Of a stretch of DNA of 63,030 nt, positions 36,281 through 44,728 are shown piece by piece. Made by a program: the position numbers and the translations under genes. Position 1 is the stretch's first letter; each line of letters opens with the position of its first letter. The notes below the pieces were generated by a model. It was not told where the DNA came from. It saw only the letters and a list, made by a program, of their open reading frames with translations, and did no database searches. Source of the DNA: Archaeoglobales archaeon (GTDB taxonomy: Archaea > Halobacteriota > Archaeoglobi > Archaeoglobales > Archaeoglobaceae); NCBI GenBank assembly GCA_029984855.1, contig JARQZL010000101.1, positions 1 through 63,030 of the forward strand. The letters are read 5' to 3'.

Positions 36281-37246
36281 ATGGAAAAGTTTGAAGTTAC
36301 TCCTGAAGAGGCAGAAAAAAAGCTTGGTAAGGGGTTATGTAAGAGCTATCTGACAATTGTAGATGAGAGGGGGGTTGCAGAGATATTCGAAAAGTGCAGA
36401 GCAAGAGGGTGCGCTGAGTGGAGCCTGATGCACAGGCTGCGCTCAAGCGAACTTATAAAACAGGGCTGGGTTGAGGGAAAAACACTGATTATGCGCTCCC
36501 GAATAGGCACAGGTACGGTGGATCTCAAAGCCGGAACCCATGGCCTTGAAAGCGTCAATGTAATGAACAACAATGTTTACACCACCTGGTACACCAAGGA
36601 GTATCGGGAAATTTTAAAATGTCTTCCGCAGGCAAGAGGGGTGATAAAATCAATTTTTTATCCTGAAGATGAAGGAAGAGTTACCATAGTGACGCCAAGA
36701 TATACAAAACTTGTCGTTGGCGTTGATGATACGGGGGAGAGAACTGAAACCTGGATGTGTACACTCAGAGCCGCTTTTTCTCTCGCCACCGAGATGAAAC
36801 TCCTGCTTCTTGCCCACAGAATATTTCAGGCAAACATGCAGGTTCCCTGGAAGACGTCATTCAACTGCTCCTCAGTTGCCGTTTTCGCAGTACCTCCATG
36901 GATCAGTGTCAGTGATGTAATAAACAGATTCACTGAAAAACTGAAAGAATGCGTCTCCAGTCAGAATGCGTGTGCGGTCTTTTTTAAGGGCATTATCGTA
37001 CCCAGACTCATCAAGGAGTTTGGAGATATCGTGAAGATGGAAATAGTTGATGAGCTTGAAGCGGAAAAACTTGCAAAGAGGTTTGGCCTTATCGTAGCCG
37101 AGATAACAGGATTGAGAGGTGTCATAGGTGCTCTGGCAGGAGTTGGATACTATGACAGGGGCGTAGACTGTACGGCCTTTTCCAGCGATAGGGCAATGGA
37201 AAAAGTGAGATTCAGATGTGTGGAAAAAGAGTGCGAGGAATATTAG
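36281..37246 (+). CDS. TiaS-like domain protein (possible methanogenesis marker 11-like)
   Basis: A 321-residue protein. The centre has LVVGVDDTGERTETWMCTLR, like the DDT motif that opens tRNA-Ile2 agmatinylcytidine synthase (TiaS). Near the end ITGLRGVIGALAGVGYYDRG resembles the TiaS G-x-x-GVIGAL segment. The N-terminal 140 residues are different from TiaS. From memory, this layout recalls the methanogenesis marker 11 family, which is not certain. It could act on a nucleotide or nucleic acid. It sits at the end of the SMC-ScpA-ScpB run, 9 nt after the frameshifted gene, and converges on ilvC. Confidence 0.5.
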   Translation: MEKFEVTPEEAEKKLGKGLCKSYLTIVDERGVAEIFEKCRARGCAEWSLMHRLRSSELIKQGWVEGKTLIMRSRIGTGTVDLKAGTHGLESVNVMNNNVYTTWYTKEYREILKCLPQARGVIKSIFYPEDEGRVTIVTPRYTKLVVGVDDTGERTETWMCTLRAAFSLATEMKLLLLAHRIFQANMQVPWKTSFNCSSVAVFAVPPWISVSDVINRFTEKLKECVSSQNACAVFFKGIIVPRLIKEFGDIVKMEIVDELEAEKLAKRFGLIVAEITGLRGVIGALAGVGYYDRGVDCTAFSSDRAMEKVRFRCVEKECEEY

Positions 37247-37249
37247 CCT

Positions 37250-38254
37250 CTAATCGGTTTCAATCCCCTTCAACCATGGCATCATCTTTCTGAGGTCTTT
37301 TCCGATTTTTTCTATCAGGTGATTCCTTTCCATCTCAAGAAGCTTGTTAAAAACCGGTCTCGCAGCCTCGTTCTCGAGAATCCACTCTCGCGCAAATTCT
37401 CCAGTCTGTATCTCCTTTAATATCTTCTTCATCTCCCGCCTCACATCTTCATTGATTATTCTCTTACCCCTCGTCATTCCACCGTACTTTGCCGTGTCGC
37501 TTACACTGTACCACATTGCATATATTCCTCCCTCATATATCAGATCCACAATTAGCTTGAGCTCATGCAGAGCCTCAAAGTACGCAACCTCCGGCTGGTA
37601 GCCTGCCTCAACAAGAGTTTCGAACGTGGCTTTTATAAGTTCCGCAACTCCCCCGCATAGATCGACCTGCTCCCCAAAGAGGTCTGTTTCCGTCTCCTCC
37701 TTGAACGTTGTCTCTATGACACCTGCCCTCGTACATCCTATGCCCTTTGCGTATGCCAGAGCATATTCAAGAGCCTTGCCTGTGGAATTGCTGTGGACTG
37801 CAACCAAAGCCGGAACTCCCTTTCCCTCTTCATACATCCTCCTGACAAGATGCCCCGGGCTTTTTGGCGCAACCATTGTAACATCAACATAGTTTGGCGG
37901 AACTATCTGGTTGTAGTGAATGTTGAATCCATGAGCGAAGAGGAGCATATCACCTTCTTTCAGGTTATCCCTCACGGCTCTGTAGAAGACTGCTGGCTGA
38001 ACTGTATCTGGAATGAGCATTGATGTAACATCAGACTCGTTAACAGCGTCGCTGACCTCTTTAACAGTAAATCCGTCTTTCTCAGCTCTTGCCCAGCTCC
38101 TGCTTCCTTTGTACAGTCCTATCACAACATCAACACCTGAATCTCTGAGGTTTAATGCATGTGCATGCCCCTGACTTCCATATCCAATTACCGCTACCTT
38201 TCTCTTCCGTAGCAGCCTGATATCCGCATCTTTGTCGTAATAAACAGTGGCCAT
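37250..38254 (-). CDS. ilvC: ketol-acid reductoisomerase
   Basis: A 334-residue class I enzyme of valine/isoleucine synthesis, converting acetolactate to dihydroxyisovalerate with NAD(P)H and Mg2+. Rossmann motif [17 protein letters not shown] is at residues 24-40. The knotted C-terminal domain shows the metal ligands in [14 protein letters not shown] and [17 protein letters not shown]. Its promoter shares a symmetrical TATA-like element with the divergent regulator gene at 38304. No other ilv genes lie in the window. Confidence 0.96.
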   Translation of the reverse strand: MATVYYDKDADIRLLRKRKVAVIGYGSQGHAHALNLRDSGVDVVIGLYKGSRSWARAEKDGFTVKEVSDAVNESDVTSMLIPDTVQPAVFYRAVRDNLKEGDMLLFAHGFNIHYNQIVPPNYVDVTMVAPKSPGHLVRRMYEEGKGVPALVAVHSNSTGKALEYALAYAKGIGCTRAGVIETTFKEETETDLFGEQVDLCGGVAELIKATFETLVEAGYQPEVAYFEALHELKLIVDLIYEGGIYAMWYSVSDTAKYGGMTRGKRIINEDVRREMKKILKEIQTGEFAREWILENEAARPVFNKLLEMERNHLIEKIGKDLRKMMPWLKGIETD

Positions 38255-38272
38255 ACCCCCAGCTTGGAGGAA

Positions 38273-38283
38273 TTTTAAATATA
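38273..38283. promoter_or_regulatory. shared bidirectional TATA-like element, ilvC / HTH regulator
   Basis: TTTTAAATATA reads as a TATA box on both strands. Its centre is about 24 nt from the ilvC ATG (38254) and 26 nt from the regulator ATG (38304), so one box could serve both leaderless messages. Confidence 0.45.
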
Positions 38284-38303
38284 CTTTTCCCTTTCCTTCT
38301 TTA

Positions 38304-38588
38304 ATGAGGACTCTGAGGGCTGAGATTATTCGTCTGCTTATGGAGCACAGAGAAGGGCTGAATGTAAGAGAAATATGTCAGCTTCTTGATCTTGAACCAG
38401 AGAGGGAGAGGGAAGTTTACTCACACTTGAAGGCGATAGCCCGAATTTTGAGAAGAAAGGGATTCAGGCTGTTAATGTTGCCACCTCGCTGTAAGGAGTG
38501 TGGATTCGAGTTCAACAAACTGAGAGTATCAAAATGCCCGAAGTGCAAAAGCGAAAGAATAGAAGCAGCAAGATTTAAAATAGACTAA
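38304..38588 (+). CDS. winged-helix transcriptional regulator with zinc ribbon (COG3357 type)
   Basis: A 94-residue predicted regulator. The N-terminal winged helix-turn-helix ([20 protein letters not shown]) is followed by a zinc ribbon with CKEC and CPKC pairs. The frame is open from 38247, but ATG 38304 fits both the fold and the TATA box. Divergent from ilvC and possibly its regulator, which is inference from position. Its stop overlaps the convergent tatA by 4 nt. Confidence 0.82.
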   Translation: MRTLRAEIIRLLMEHREGLNVREICQLLDLEPEREREVYSHLKAIARILRRKGFRLLMLPPRCKECGFEFNKLRVSKCPKCKSERIEAARFKID

Positions 38589-38905
38589 GGCTCCGCTTTT
38601 TCTGCCTTTGGAAGTACCTTGTTGATCTCCTCAAGCAGTTCATCATCGCTCTTTCCTGACGGATCGATGCCCAGATCTCTGGCTATTTTTTCGAGTTTTG
38701 ACCTTTTCTGGCTTTCTGTGTATCTCCCCTCTCTGATGTTTTTTTCGAATTCCATCAGTTCCATTTCTGCTTCTCTCTGCGCCTTCTTGAACTCGCCCAT
38801 ACTTCTACCAAGACTTCTTGCAAGCTCAGGAAGCTTATTGGCTCCGAAGAGCAAGAACGCCACTATGAGTATTGCCATTATTTCATTCGGGCCTATTGTG
38901 AACAT
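38585..38905 (-). CDS. tatA: Sec-independent translocase subunit TatA/TatE family
   Basis: A 106-residue protein with one N-terminal membrane helix (NEIMAILIVAFLLFG) and the family's hinge GANKLPELARSLGRSMGEFKKA, followed by an amphipathic helix and a charged tail. TatA oligomers form the pore for folded, twin-arginine-tagged proteins. It overlaps a second TatA-like gene by 23 nt; no tatC is present in this window. Confidence 0.9.
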   Translation of the reverse strand: MFTIGPNEIMAILIVAFLLFGANKLPELARSLGRSMGEFKKAQREAEMELMEFEKNIREGRYTESQKRSKLEKIARDLGIDPSGKSDDELLEEINKVLPKAEKAEP

Positions 38906-39239
38906 TTTTTTCTCCCTCCTCTTTTCTATCCTCTCTCCTTTCCTCCTCTCTCTTCCTTCTCTTCAGCTTATTTAACTTGCCTGTATTTAAATCTTCCACC
39001 TGAAGCTGGGAGACCACATCTTCTTTCAGCGCATCGAGCTTCTTTCTTGTCAGCTCCTCGAGATTCTCCTTGGTTGGGATTTCATAGCCGTAGAGAAGTT
39101 CAAGTTCAAGCTTTCGTTTTGCATTCTGATACTCGGCATATATTTTGCCGGCAGTTCTCGCTATCTCCGGCAGCTTATCCGGGCCGAGCAGGATTATCGC
39201 CAGCACTATGATGATTCCGAGTTCTCCCCAGCCGAACAT
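38883..39239 (-). CDS. second TatA/B-like translocase subunit
   Basis: A 118-residue protein with the same build: a short helix (GWGELGIIIVLAIILLG), then PDKLPEIARTAGKIYAEY and a long charged tail. A single residue (Asp) after the PG/GPD hinge and the longer amphipathic part make it either a second TatA or a TatB-like partner. Its gene overlaps the start of tatA, so the two are translated together. Confidence 0.85.
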   Translation of the reverse strand: MFGWGELGIIIVLAIILLGPDKLPEIARTAGKIYAEYQNAKRKLELELLYGYEIPTKENLEELTRKKLDALKEDVVSQLQVEDLNTGKLNKLKRRKREEERREDRKEEGEKNVHNRPE

Positions 39240-39309
39240 TTACATCTGCTACATCAGTATGTTATTAACGTTTTCCGTAGGTTTGCTTATCTAAACAGAA
39301 CAAAAAGCA

Positions 39310-39876
39310 TTATTTCTCCCTGGGAATGGCAATTATCTCCCTGATATCAATATCAAAGAACCTGTGAACGTTTGCTGGCTTTAAAACAACTGCAGTATCC
39401 GCTCCTTTTGCCGTTCCAGCTATTGCTATAATCTCCTCGTTAACAGGTACTGCTCCGGCATCAGCGGCCATAACAGATATTTCAACACAGACCTTCATCC
39501 CCTGTGAGAATAGCCTTAGTGTGTCTGCAATTATGTTGAGTGGAGTGCATCCACCGTATTTCTGCGTTACAAGCTTTGGAACCCTTGTAAACAAATCGGA
39601 TCCTACAATAAGCCTCCCATTCTCCTCTATAAACCTCCTGTTCTCCTCCTCCATCTCGAGCATGTTCTCCTGCCTGTAGCCAGCCTGATGTGTAACAACG
39701 ACCGTATTTACTGTCTTACCAAAGACTTCTATTGCTCTCTTTCCCGTTTTGCCTGACGTGCTCGCCACAACAACGTGTTTTATCCCCAGCTCCAGTGCCC
39801 TCTCCTTTGCAAGTTTTAAGGTCTCCTCCGTGTTTTTCTCGCCTTTTTCGCTGAAGTAAACTATCCTCCTTTCCAT
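39310..39876 (-). CDS. pyruvate kinase C-terminal-like domain protein (COG1751)
   Basis: A 188-residue stand-alone alpha/beta domain resembling the C-terminal (regulatory) domain of pyruvate kinase. Typical tracts: EETLKLAKERALELGIKHVV, VASTSGKTGKRAIEVF and TVVVTHQAGYRQEN. There is no kinase active-site domain. The role is unknown; a ligand-binding or phosphate-handling function has been guessed for the family. GGTGATAAA precedes the ATG, and a TATA-like TTATATAA lies about 24 nt upstream, so it may also have its own promoter. Confidence 0.75.
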   Translation of the reverse strand: MERRIVYFSEKGEKNTEETLKLAKERALELGIKHVVVASTSGKTGKRAIEVFGKTVNTVVVTHQAGYRQENMLEMEEENRRFIEENGRLIVGSDLFTRVPKLVTQKYGGCTPLNIIADTLRLFSQGMKVCVEISVMAADAGAVPVNEEIIAIAGTAKGADTAVVLKPANVHRFFDIDIREIIAIPREK

Positions 39877-39909
39877 TTTATCACCTTTATCTTTTTTATA
39901 TAAATCAAG

Positions 39910-40935
39910 CTACATATTGAATCTCAACAGAGCTGCTATCCCACTCAAAGCCATCAACCTCTTTCCCGGCTCGAACTCTGTACTCATGATGACAATTTTG
40001 CCTTTTGAGAGTTCCACGCCCCTTAAAAATGAGTCTACGTCCCACTTCTCCCTCTGACTTCTCAGAAATTCATCCGCAACGAGCAGCGTATCAATTGCTC
40101 CGTATTCAAAGGCTTTTTTTACCTCTTCGATACCGTAGGCAACTTTCTCTCCCTTTGCAATGTGCTCCAGCAGAACGTCCATGTATTCCGCCTCTTCCGC
40201 AAGCCTTATGCTGCTGGCAATTCTTTTCAGTGCTCCTCTCTTCAGCACCTCTATAAAACCCCTGATTCCTATCGAGGACGTATCGACAAGCATGGCCTTC
40301 TTTGCAATCTCTGGCTTCTTTTCCCTTATAAAATCCAGAAAGTCCTCCTTCGCAAATCCTGGGCCGGCTATAACCACGTACTTGAAGCTGAGTTTTTCAA
40401 GAGCTGATAAGACCTGAGTGAAGAACTCAACTCTTGCAGAACTCTCCTTTCCGTAGCTCAGCCTTATGTTCGTCACTTCTTCCACTCCCCACTGTCTTAC
40501 CATACCGATTACAGCATCACCCTCCTCTATCGTTACTATTACAGCTTCTGGCTGTTTTGATGCCTCTACCGCCTGCTGTAATCTTTTAAGCTGCTCATCC
40601 TTCCACGTTTTGATTATGCTTATCTCCTTGCCAGCAGGAACGTTTATCGTATGATGTCCAGAATCCTCAACGCCTGCAACTATTCTGCCGGATATGCGGA
40701 GTCTGTTTGCGAATTTATGAAACTCCACCTTCTCCACCTGTATCCCGAGCCTTACGGTCACCCTTTCCTTATCGCTGCGGAGCTTATCGCTGCTCTCGCT
40801 GACCCTCTTTGTGAGGGCAAAGATGACGTCTCCCGGTTCTATCATGTACTTCAGATGCCAGAGGTCGTCAAGAGTCTCCGGGATTAGCTTTATCTCTCCC
40901 TCTTTCCCCTTCAGATTTTCCTCTACGACCCTCAT
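39910..40935 (-). CDS. pelA: mRNA surveillance protein Pelota
   Basis: A 341-residue Pelota/Dom34 homologue, an eRF1-like factor that with aEF1A rescues stalled ribosomes. It has the N-terminal Sm-like domain (KLIPETLDDLWHLKYMIEPGD), a central domain (GKESSARVEFFTQVL) and the C-terminal domain (VAYGIEEVKKAFEYGAIDTLL). Its start overlaps the 3' end of priL by 68 nt, an unusually long overlap. Confidence 0.95.
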   Translation of the reverse strand: MRVVEENLKGKEGEIKLIPETLDDLWHLKYMIEPGDVIFALTKRVSESSDKLRSDKERVTVRLGIQVEKVEFHKFANRLRISGRIVAGVEDSGHHTINVPAGKEISIIKTWKDEQLKRLQQAVEASKQPEAVIVTIEEGDAVIGMVRQWGVEEVTNIRLSYGKESSARVEFFTQVLSALEKLSFKYVVIAGPGFAKEDFLDFIREKKPEIAKKAMLVDTSSIGIRGFIEVLKRGALKRIASSIRLAEEAEYMDVLLEHIAKGEKVAYGIEEVKKAFEYGAIDTLLVADEFLRSQREKWDVDSFLRGVELSKGKIVIMSTEFEPGKRLMALSGIAALLRFNM

Positions 40936-42088
40936 TCTTACTCCTCTCGCCTTTACTCTTCTCCTCCTTACGCCTCTTGCAGATCTCGTAGTAGCTTATC
41001 GGATGCGAAACCCTGCATTCTGCGTAACAGTTGTGATACGTTCGCATTGTATCGCATGCAGGACAGCTGTATTCAGTACCCTTTGCCCCTGCGATGTGTT
41101 CAACCTGGTATCTTGTCTTCTCTTCGTCGAAGTCAGGAGCGGAGCTGAACAGTGTAATGATCTCATTGGTATTGAGCCCGATGTTCAGAAGGAAGGAGGT
41201 AATGGCAAATCTTGCCGTGTGTGGAACGTTAACGCCGTGCTGCAAGTCAGATAAAATCTTTTTCATGCATGGCGGAAAGCAGGAGACATCCACCTCTCCC
41301 AGATCTTTCACCTCTCTCTTCTGCATTGCTGCCCTTGCTGAAAGCTCTGAGGCGCATTCCTTCAGGGCATCGTATTCCAGGGGTTCTTCAAGCTTTTCTC
41401 GTAGTTTTTCCTTCAGAAGCCTCAGAAAGTCATCTCTGTCAAGTTCAATCCACCCCTTCTCCAGCTTCCTGTTTACAAGCCTCCAGTTGTCAGATTTTAT
41501 TCTTGCAGCACATCGCAGGTAGGAGGTCACGTGAACTCTTACGCTTCTTCCGAAATTGGCTCTAACTCCCAGATCAGCGGAAATCAGCTTTATAACTCCT
41601 TCTTCCTCCTCCCTGATAAGCTCAGAGTAGCGATCGGCTTCCCTCACGGCATACTTTCTCCTCACCCATGGTTCGAGCTGCGAGACTATTACTCTTGAGG
41701 AGATATAGGCTACTGCGTTTCTTCTTGCGAGCATGCGCCAGTTTCTGTATATTTCCTCGCTGACCTCATGAACGCAGCTTTCAAAGCATTTTCCACATGC
41801 ACTGCATAAATAGAAGTTCTTTGCCAGAATTGCCTCACATTCAAAGCATTTTTCATCGCACGAAGTGCACATAAAACTCGCTTGAGGATACCTAACCTCT
41901 ACTCTCATCCCATCAATAACCGCACCAACTATCTCCTTTCCGAGTTTCTTTGCTTCAACGTCAAGTTCTTTTTCCGATGAGAATATAGAATCTATGTTTC
42001 CGTACTCATACTGGAGAAAAGGAGCCGTAAGGCTGACAAATGGATATTTTGCTATCAGTGGTAGAACGGGCAGGTAAGGCTGTGCCAT
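40868..42088 (-). CDS. priL: DNA primase large subunit PriL with extra Cys-rich insert
   Basis: A 406-residue regulatory subunit of the archaeal primase, which primes DNA synthesis with PriS. The C-terminal Fe-S domain is recognisable by CFPPCMKKILSDLQHGVN and later YSCPACDTMRTYHNC. Residues 74-105 hold eight more cysteines (74, 77, 81, 84, 95, 98, 101, 105) in two paired clusters, which is not a standard PriL feature as far as I recall. A low-complexity Lys/Glu/Arg/Gly tail of about 40 residues overlaps pelA. It sits 4 nt after pcn on the same strand. No priS in the window. Confidence 0.85.
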   Translation of the reverse strand: MAQPYLPVLPLIAKYPFVSLTAPFLQYEYGNIDSIFSSEKELDVEAKKLGKEIVGAVIDGMRVEVRYPQASFMCTSCDEKCFECEAILAKNFYLCSACGKCFESCVHEVSEEIYRNWRMLARRNAVAYISSRVIVSQLEPWVRRKYAVREADRYSELIREEEEGVIKLISADLGVRANFGRSVRVHVTSYLRCAARIKSDNWRLVNRKLEKGWIELDRDDFLRLLKEKLREKLEEPLEYDALKECASELSARAAMQKREVKDLGEVDVSCFPPCMKKILSDLQHGVNVPHTARFAITSFLLNIGLNTNEIITLFSSAPDFDEEKTRYQVEHIAGAKGTEYSCPACDTMRTYHNCYAECRVSHPISYYEICKRRKEEKSKGERSKNEGRRGKSEGERGRDKANPGDS

Positions 42089-42092
42089 TACT

Positions 42093-42830
42093 TTATTCGG
42101 CTTCTATGCGGGGAGCCAGAATATACTCCACCTTCACCTTGCCGTCGCAGACATCAAACACAAGCCTTACTGGATAATTGTTTCCCAGATACGTTGTGAG
42201 AACATCTCCACTTCCTGCAAGCTTTACAAACTCTTTCAGATACTCTATTGAAAACATGCTCCTCGCTTCTCCTTTGTTAAACTCTATCAGCTCAGCGTCA
42301 CTCATGTGAAACTCTATTCTGTCAACGTCACCTTCAGCTTCGATGTAAAAACCAGTTTCATCGCTCCTGAAAACCACGTGGTCACTTATTTTATCTGCTG
42401 CCAATATAGCCTTCCTGAATTCTCCTGCATCAAGAACTATTTTTGCCGGGAGCTCCAGATTCGGAACTTTTGGCTCTTTCCTTATTGCTGACGGGTCTAT
42501 GAGGGCAACGCTGTAGTTAACGCTACCAAATTTTACTTTAAGAGTTGTTTCATCCTCAATCTTGAGTTCCACAAGCTCATCACTTTTTATAGACTTGGAG
42601 ATATCGTAAATCCTGTTAACATCAACTCCTATAACCTTCTCTTCATCAACCTTGCAGACCTCGAAACTGGTTGAGGGAATTGTAACAATTACCATCGCCA
42701 CATTTGCAGGATCTACAGCTCTCGAATGCAACCCATCACTGTTGAAGTGAAGGCGAGCCTCACTCACAAGGGCAACCATGGCTTTGGTGGTAGCTCTGAG
42801 AACATCTCCTGAGACTATTACATCTATCAT
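42093..42830 (-). CDS. pcn: DNA polymerase sliding clamp PCNA
   Basis: A 245-residue trimeric clamp that tethers polymerase and ligase to DNA. It starts MIDVIVSGDVLRATTKAMVA; the frame opens seven codons earlier, but that extension is not conserved. Family tracts: LHSRAVDPANVAMVIV, VALIDPSAIRKEP and the C-terminal VRLVFDVCDGKVKVEYILAP. By recall it is close to the A. fulgidus clamp. Adjacent primase and a Cdc6 gene form a replication cluster. Confidence 0.96.
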   Translation of the reverse strand: MIDVIVSGDVLRATTKAMVALVSEARLHFNSDGLHSRAVDPANVAMVIVTIPSTSFEVCKVDEEKVIGVDVNRIYDISKSIKSDELVELKIEDETTLKVKFGSVNYSVALIDPSAIRKEPKVPNLELPAKIVLDAGEFRKAILAADKISDHVVFRSDETGFYIEAEGDVDRIEFHMSDAELIEFNKGEARSMFSIEYLKEFVKLAGSGDVLTTYLGNNYPVRLVFDVCDGKVKVEYILAPRIEAE

Positions 42831-42888
42831 CGCAACAAAACATAGGAGCAAAATATTTATAATTTTTCTTTAGCGTTCTTAAAGCAGT

Positions 42889-43491
42889 TCAGCAAGCCAG
42901 CTCCTTAACCTCTATTATCTCCCCTCTTGGCTTAACTTCCTTGAAGATCTGCCCTTCAAACCGATAAACCTCAGCCCCAGCAAGCCAGCAGTCGGGGGGC
43001 AGGTTAGCTTTCATGCATGTGTGACTCAGAAATTCTTCGGCATCGAAGCCAAATTCCGTTGCAACCTGGGGGAGGAGTAATCCAGAATATGGCCCCATTT
43101 TAACAATGAGGCCGTGTTTTCCAACTTCTACGTGCTTTGGAATCTCCAAAGCTTTTGCATCTATTTTTTCAGGGAGGGTCAGAACAGTTACTTCCACAAC
43201 TATTTCTCCCATCTCTTCCAATCTTACTGGGGGAAATCTTGGATCCTGAGTTGCTGCTGCAATTGCAGATTCGATTATTGCTTCATCGAGCCTCTTGAGC
43301 GGATATGGAAAACCAATACATCCCCTCAGCTCCCCTCTTTCTGTAAGAGTTGTGAAAACCCCTCTTGGTTTTTCGAAAACTCCCTGATACCTCTCCTTCA
43401 GGAATTTACCCTCAAGGTAGCTCTCAATTGCTCTTCTTGCGAGCTTAACGGCTTTTGTACCATCTTCGATGCTCAGCTTTTCCATGTACAA
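42889..43491 (-). CDS. AMMECR1-domain protein
   Basis: A 200-residue member of the AMMECR1 family, conserved from archaea to humans but of unsettled biochemical function. The family's core [18 protein letters not shown] is present, along with QDPRFPPV and [17 protein letters not shown]. It starts at 43491 or two codons later (43485). It lies upstream of pcn, with about 58 nt between. Confidence 0.9.
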   Translation of the reverse strand: MYMEKLSIEDGTKAVKLARRAIESYLEGKFLKERYQGVFEKPRGVFTTLTERGELRGCIGFPYPLKRLDEAIIESAIAAATQDPRFPPVRLEEMGEIVVEVTVLTLPEKIDAKALEIPKHVEVGKHGLIVKMGPYSGLLLPQVATEFGFDAEEFLSHTCMKANLPPDCWLAGAEVYRFEGQIFKEVKPRGEIIEVKELAC

Positions 43492-43505
43492 GTGTTTGAA
43501 TTAAT

Positions 43506-43552
43506 GGGTTAAATCAGTAACGCATCCTTCCGAAAAATCTAAACTTTAACCC
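43506..43552. repeat. inverted repeat between AMMECR1 and cdc6
   Basis: GGGTTAAA at 43506-43513 is matched by TTTAACCC at 43545-43552 in the 75-bp divergent gap. It may be an initiator binding site (cdc6 promoters and origins often coincide in archaea) or an operator. The gap is short for a full origin. Confidence 0.35.
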
Positions 43553-43566
43553 TTCAACTTATCACA

Positions 43567-44661
43567 ATGCACCTCTCATGGGACGAAACTCTCTTTAAAA
43601 GCAGAGAAGTCTTTGATGAGGATTACCTGCCGGAAGAGTACCTTTACAGGGAGAGTCAGCTTTTGAGGCTCGCAACAAACCTAAAACCAGCTGTGAGGGG
43701 CGCAAGACCGATTAACAGCCTTTGTCTTGGCCCTCCCGGAACGGGAAAGACAACAGCAATTAAACTGATTTTTAAGGATATTACGGGATTTGAGAATGTA
43801 GTACCTGTTTACGTTAACTGCCAGATAGTCACCAGCAAGCAGCAGGTCTTCATGAAGATCTTTAAGGCAGTTCAGGGTTACGAACCGCCATCTTACGGAG
43901 TCCCCTTCATCAAGCTTTACTATGGCGCCCTGAAGGGTGTTAAGGACAGAGTTTTGGTTGTTGCCCTTGACGACCTGAACTTCCTTTTGAGTGATGATGT
44001 GGCAAACGATATACTTTACTCTCTCCTCAAAGCCCATGAAGAAGTTGAAGGGGTCAAAGTTGGAGTTGTGGGCATAGCAACAGATGTAAAGCTCTCTGCA
44101 AGATTTGATGAGAGGGTTGCTTCGGTCTTCCATCCGGATGAGATATACTTCCCTCTCTACGGATTTGAAGAAATAAGAGATATTCTTGCATCCAGAGCAA
44201 AATATGGTTTTTATTCAGGGGTGTTGAGTAATGAGGCACTCGACAGGATTGCAGAACTGTGTTACGAACACAACGACCTGCGCTTTGGGATATATTTAAT
44301 GAAGCTCGCTGGCCTGAAGGCAGAGGAGGAAGCGAGCAGAAAAATAGAGCCAAGACACGTTGAAGCAGTTTACGAGAACAGCAGAAAAGTCTTCCTGAGA
44401 AAAAGCATTCAGGCTCTTGATGATAGGGAGAGGGCTCTTCTCAGGCTGGCGTATTCATCAGATGAGATGACGACGGGAGAACTGTACAGGCAGTTCAGGG
44501 AAATCAGTGGTGTTGGCTACACCAAATTTTACGAGATTCTTTCAAAGCTTGAAAACATAAGGCTGATTGACACGAGGTTCGAGCAGAGGGGCGGGAGAAC
44601 GAGAATTATTGAAAAGAGATATGACCCCTCCCTCGTTCTTGATGCTCTGAAAGGGTTTTAG
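43567..44661 (+). CDS. cdc6: Orc1/Cdc6-type replication initiator (chromosomal copy)
   Basis: A 364-residue AAA+ initiator with canonical Walker A GPPGTGKTT, Walker B VVALDDLN, sensor 1 VGVVGIAT and a C-terminal winged helix (EMTTGELYRQFREISG). It is clearly a paralogue of the copy at 5233, similar along its whole length. Neighbours are PCNA, primase and AMMECR1, so this is the likely host initiator. A TATA-like TTTAACC is close upstream. Confidence 0.93.
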   Translation: MHLSWDETLFKSREVFDEDYLPEEYLYRESQLLRLATNLKPAVRGARPINSLCLGPPGTGKTTAIKLIFKDITGFENVVPVYVNCQIVTSKQQVFMKIFKAVQGYEPPSYGVPFIKLYYGALKGVKDRVLVVALDDLNFLLSDDVANDILYSLLKAHEEVEGVKVGVVGIATDVKLSARFDERVASVFHPDEIYFPLYGFEEIRDILASRAKYGFYSGVLSNEALDRIAELCYEHNDLRFGIYLMKLAGLKAEEEASRKIEPRHVEAVYENSRKVFLRKSIQALDDRERALLRLAYSSDEMTTGELYRQFREISGVGYTKFYEILSKLENIRLIDTRFEQRGGRTRIIEKRYDPSLVLDALKGF

Positions 44662-44728
44662 TTTTTAAGGCAATACTGCATGAAAAGCAAAAAAATTAAT
44701 TAGACGAGGCTGGCAAAAGAGGGTAGCC

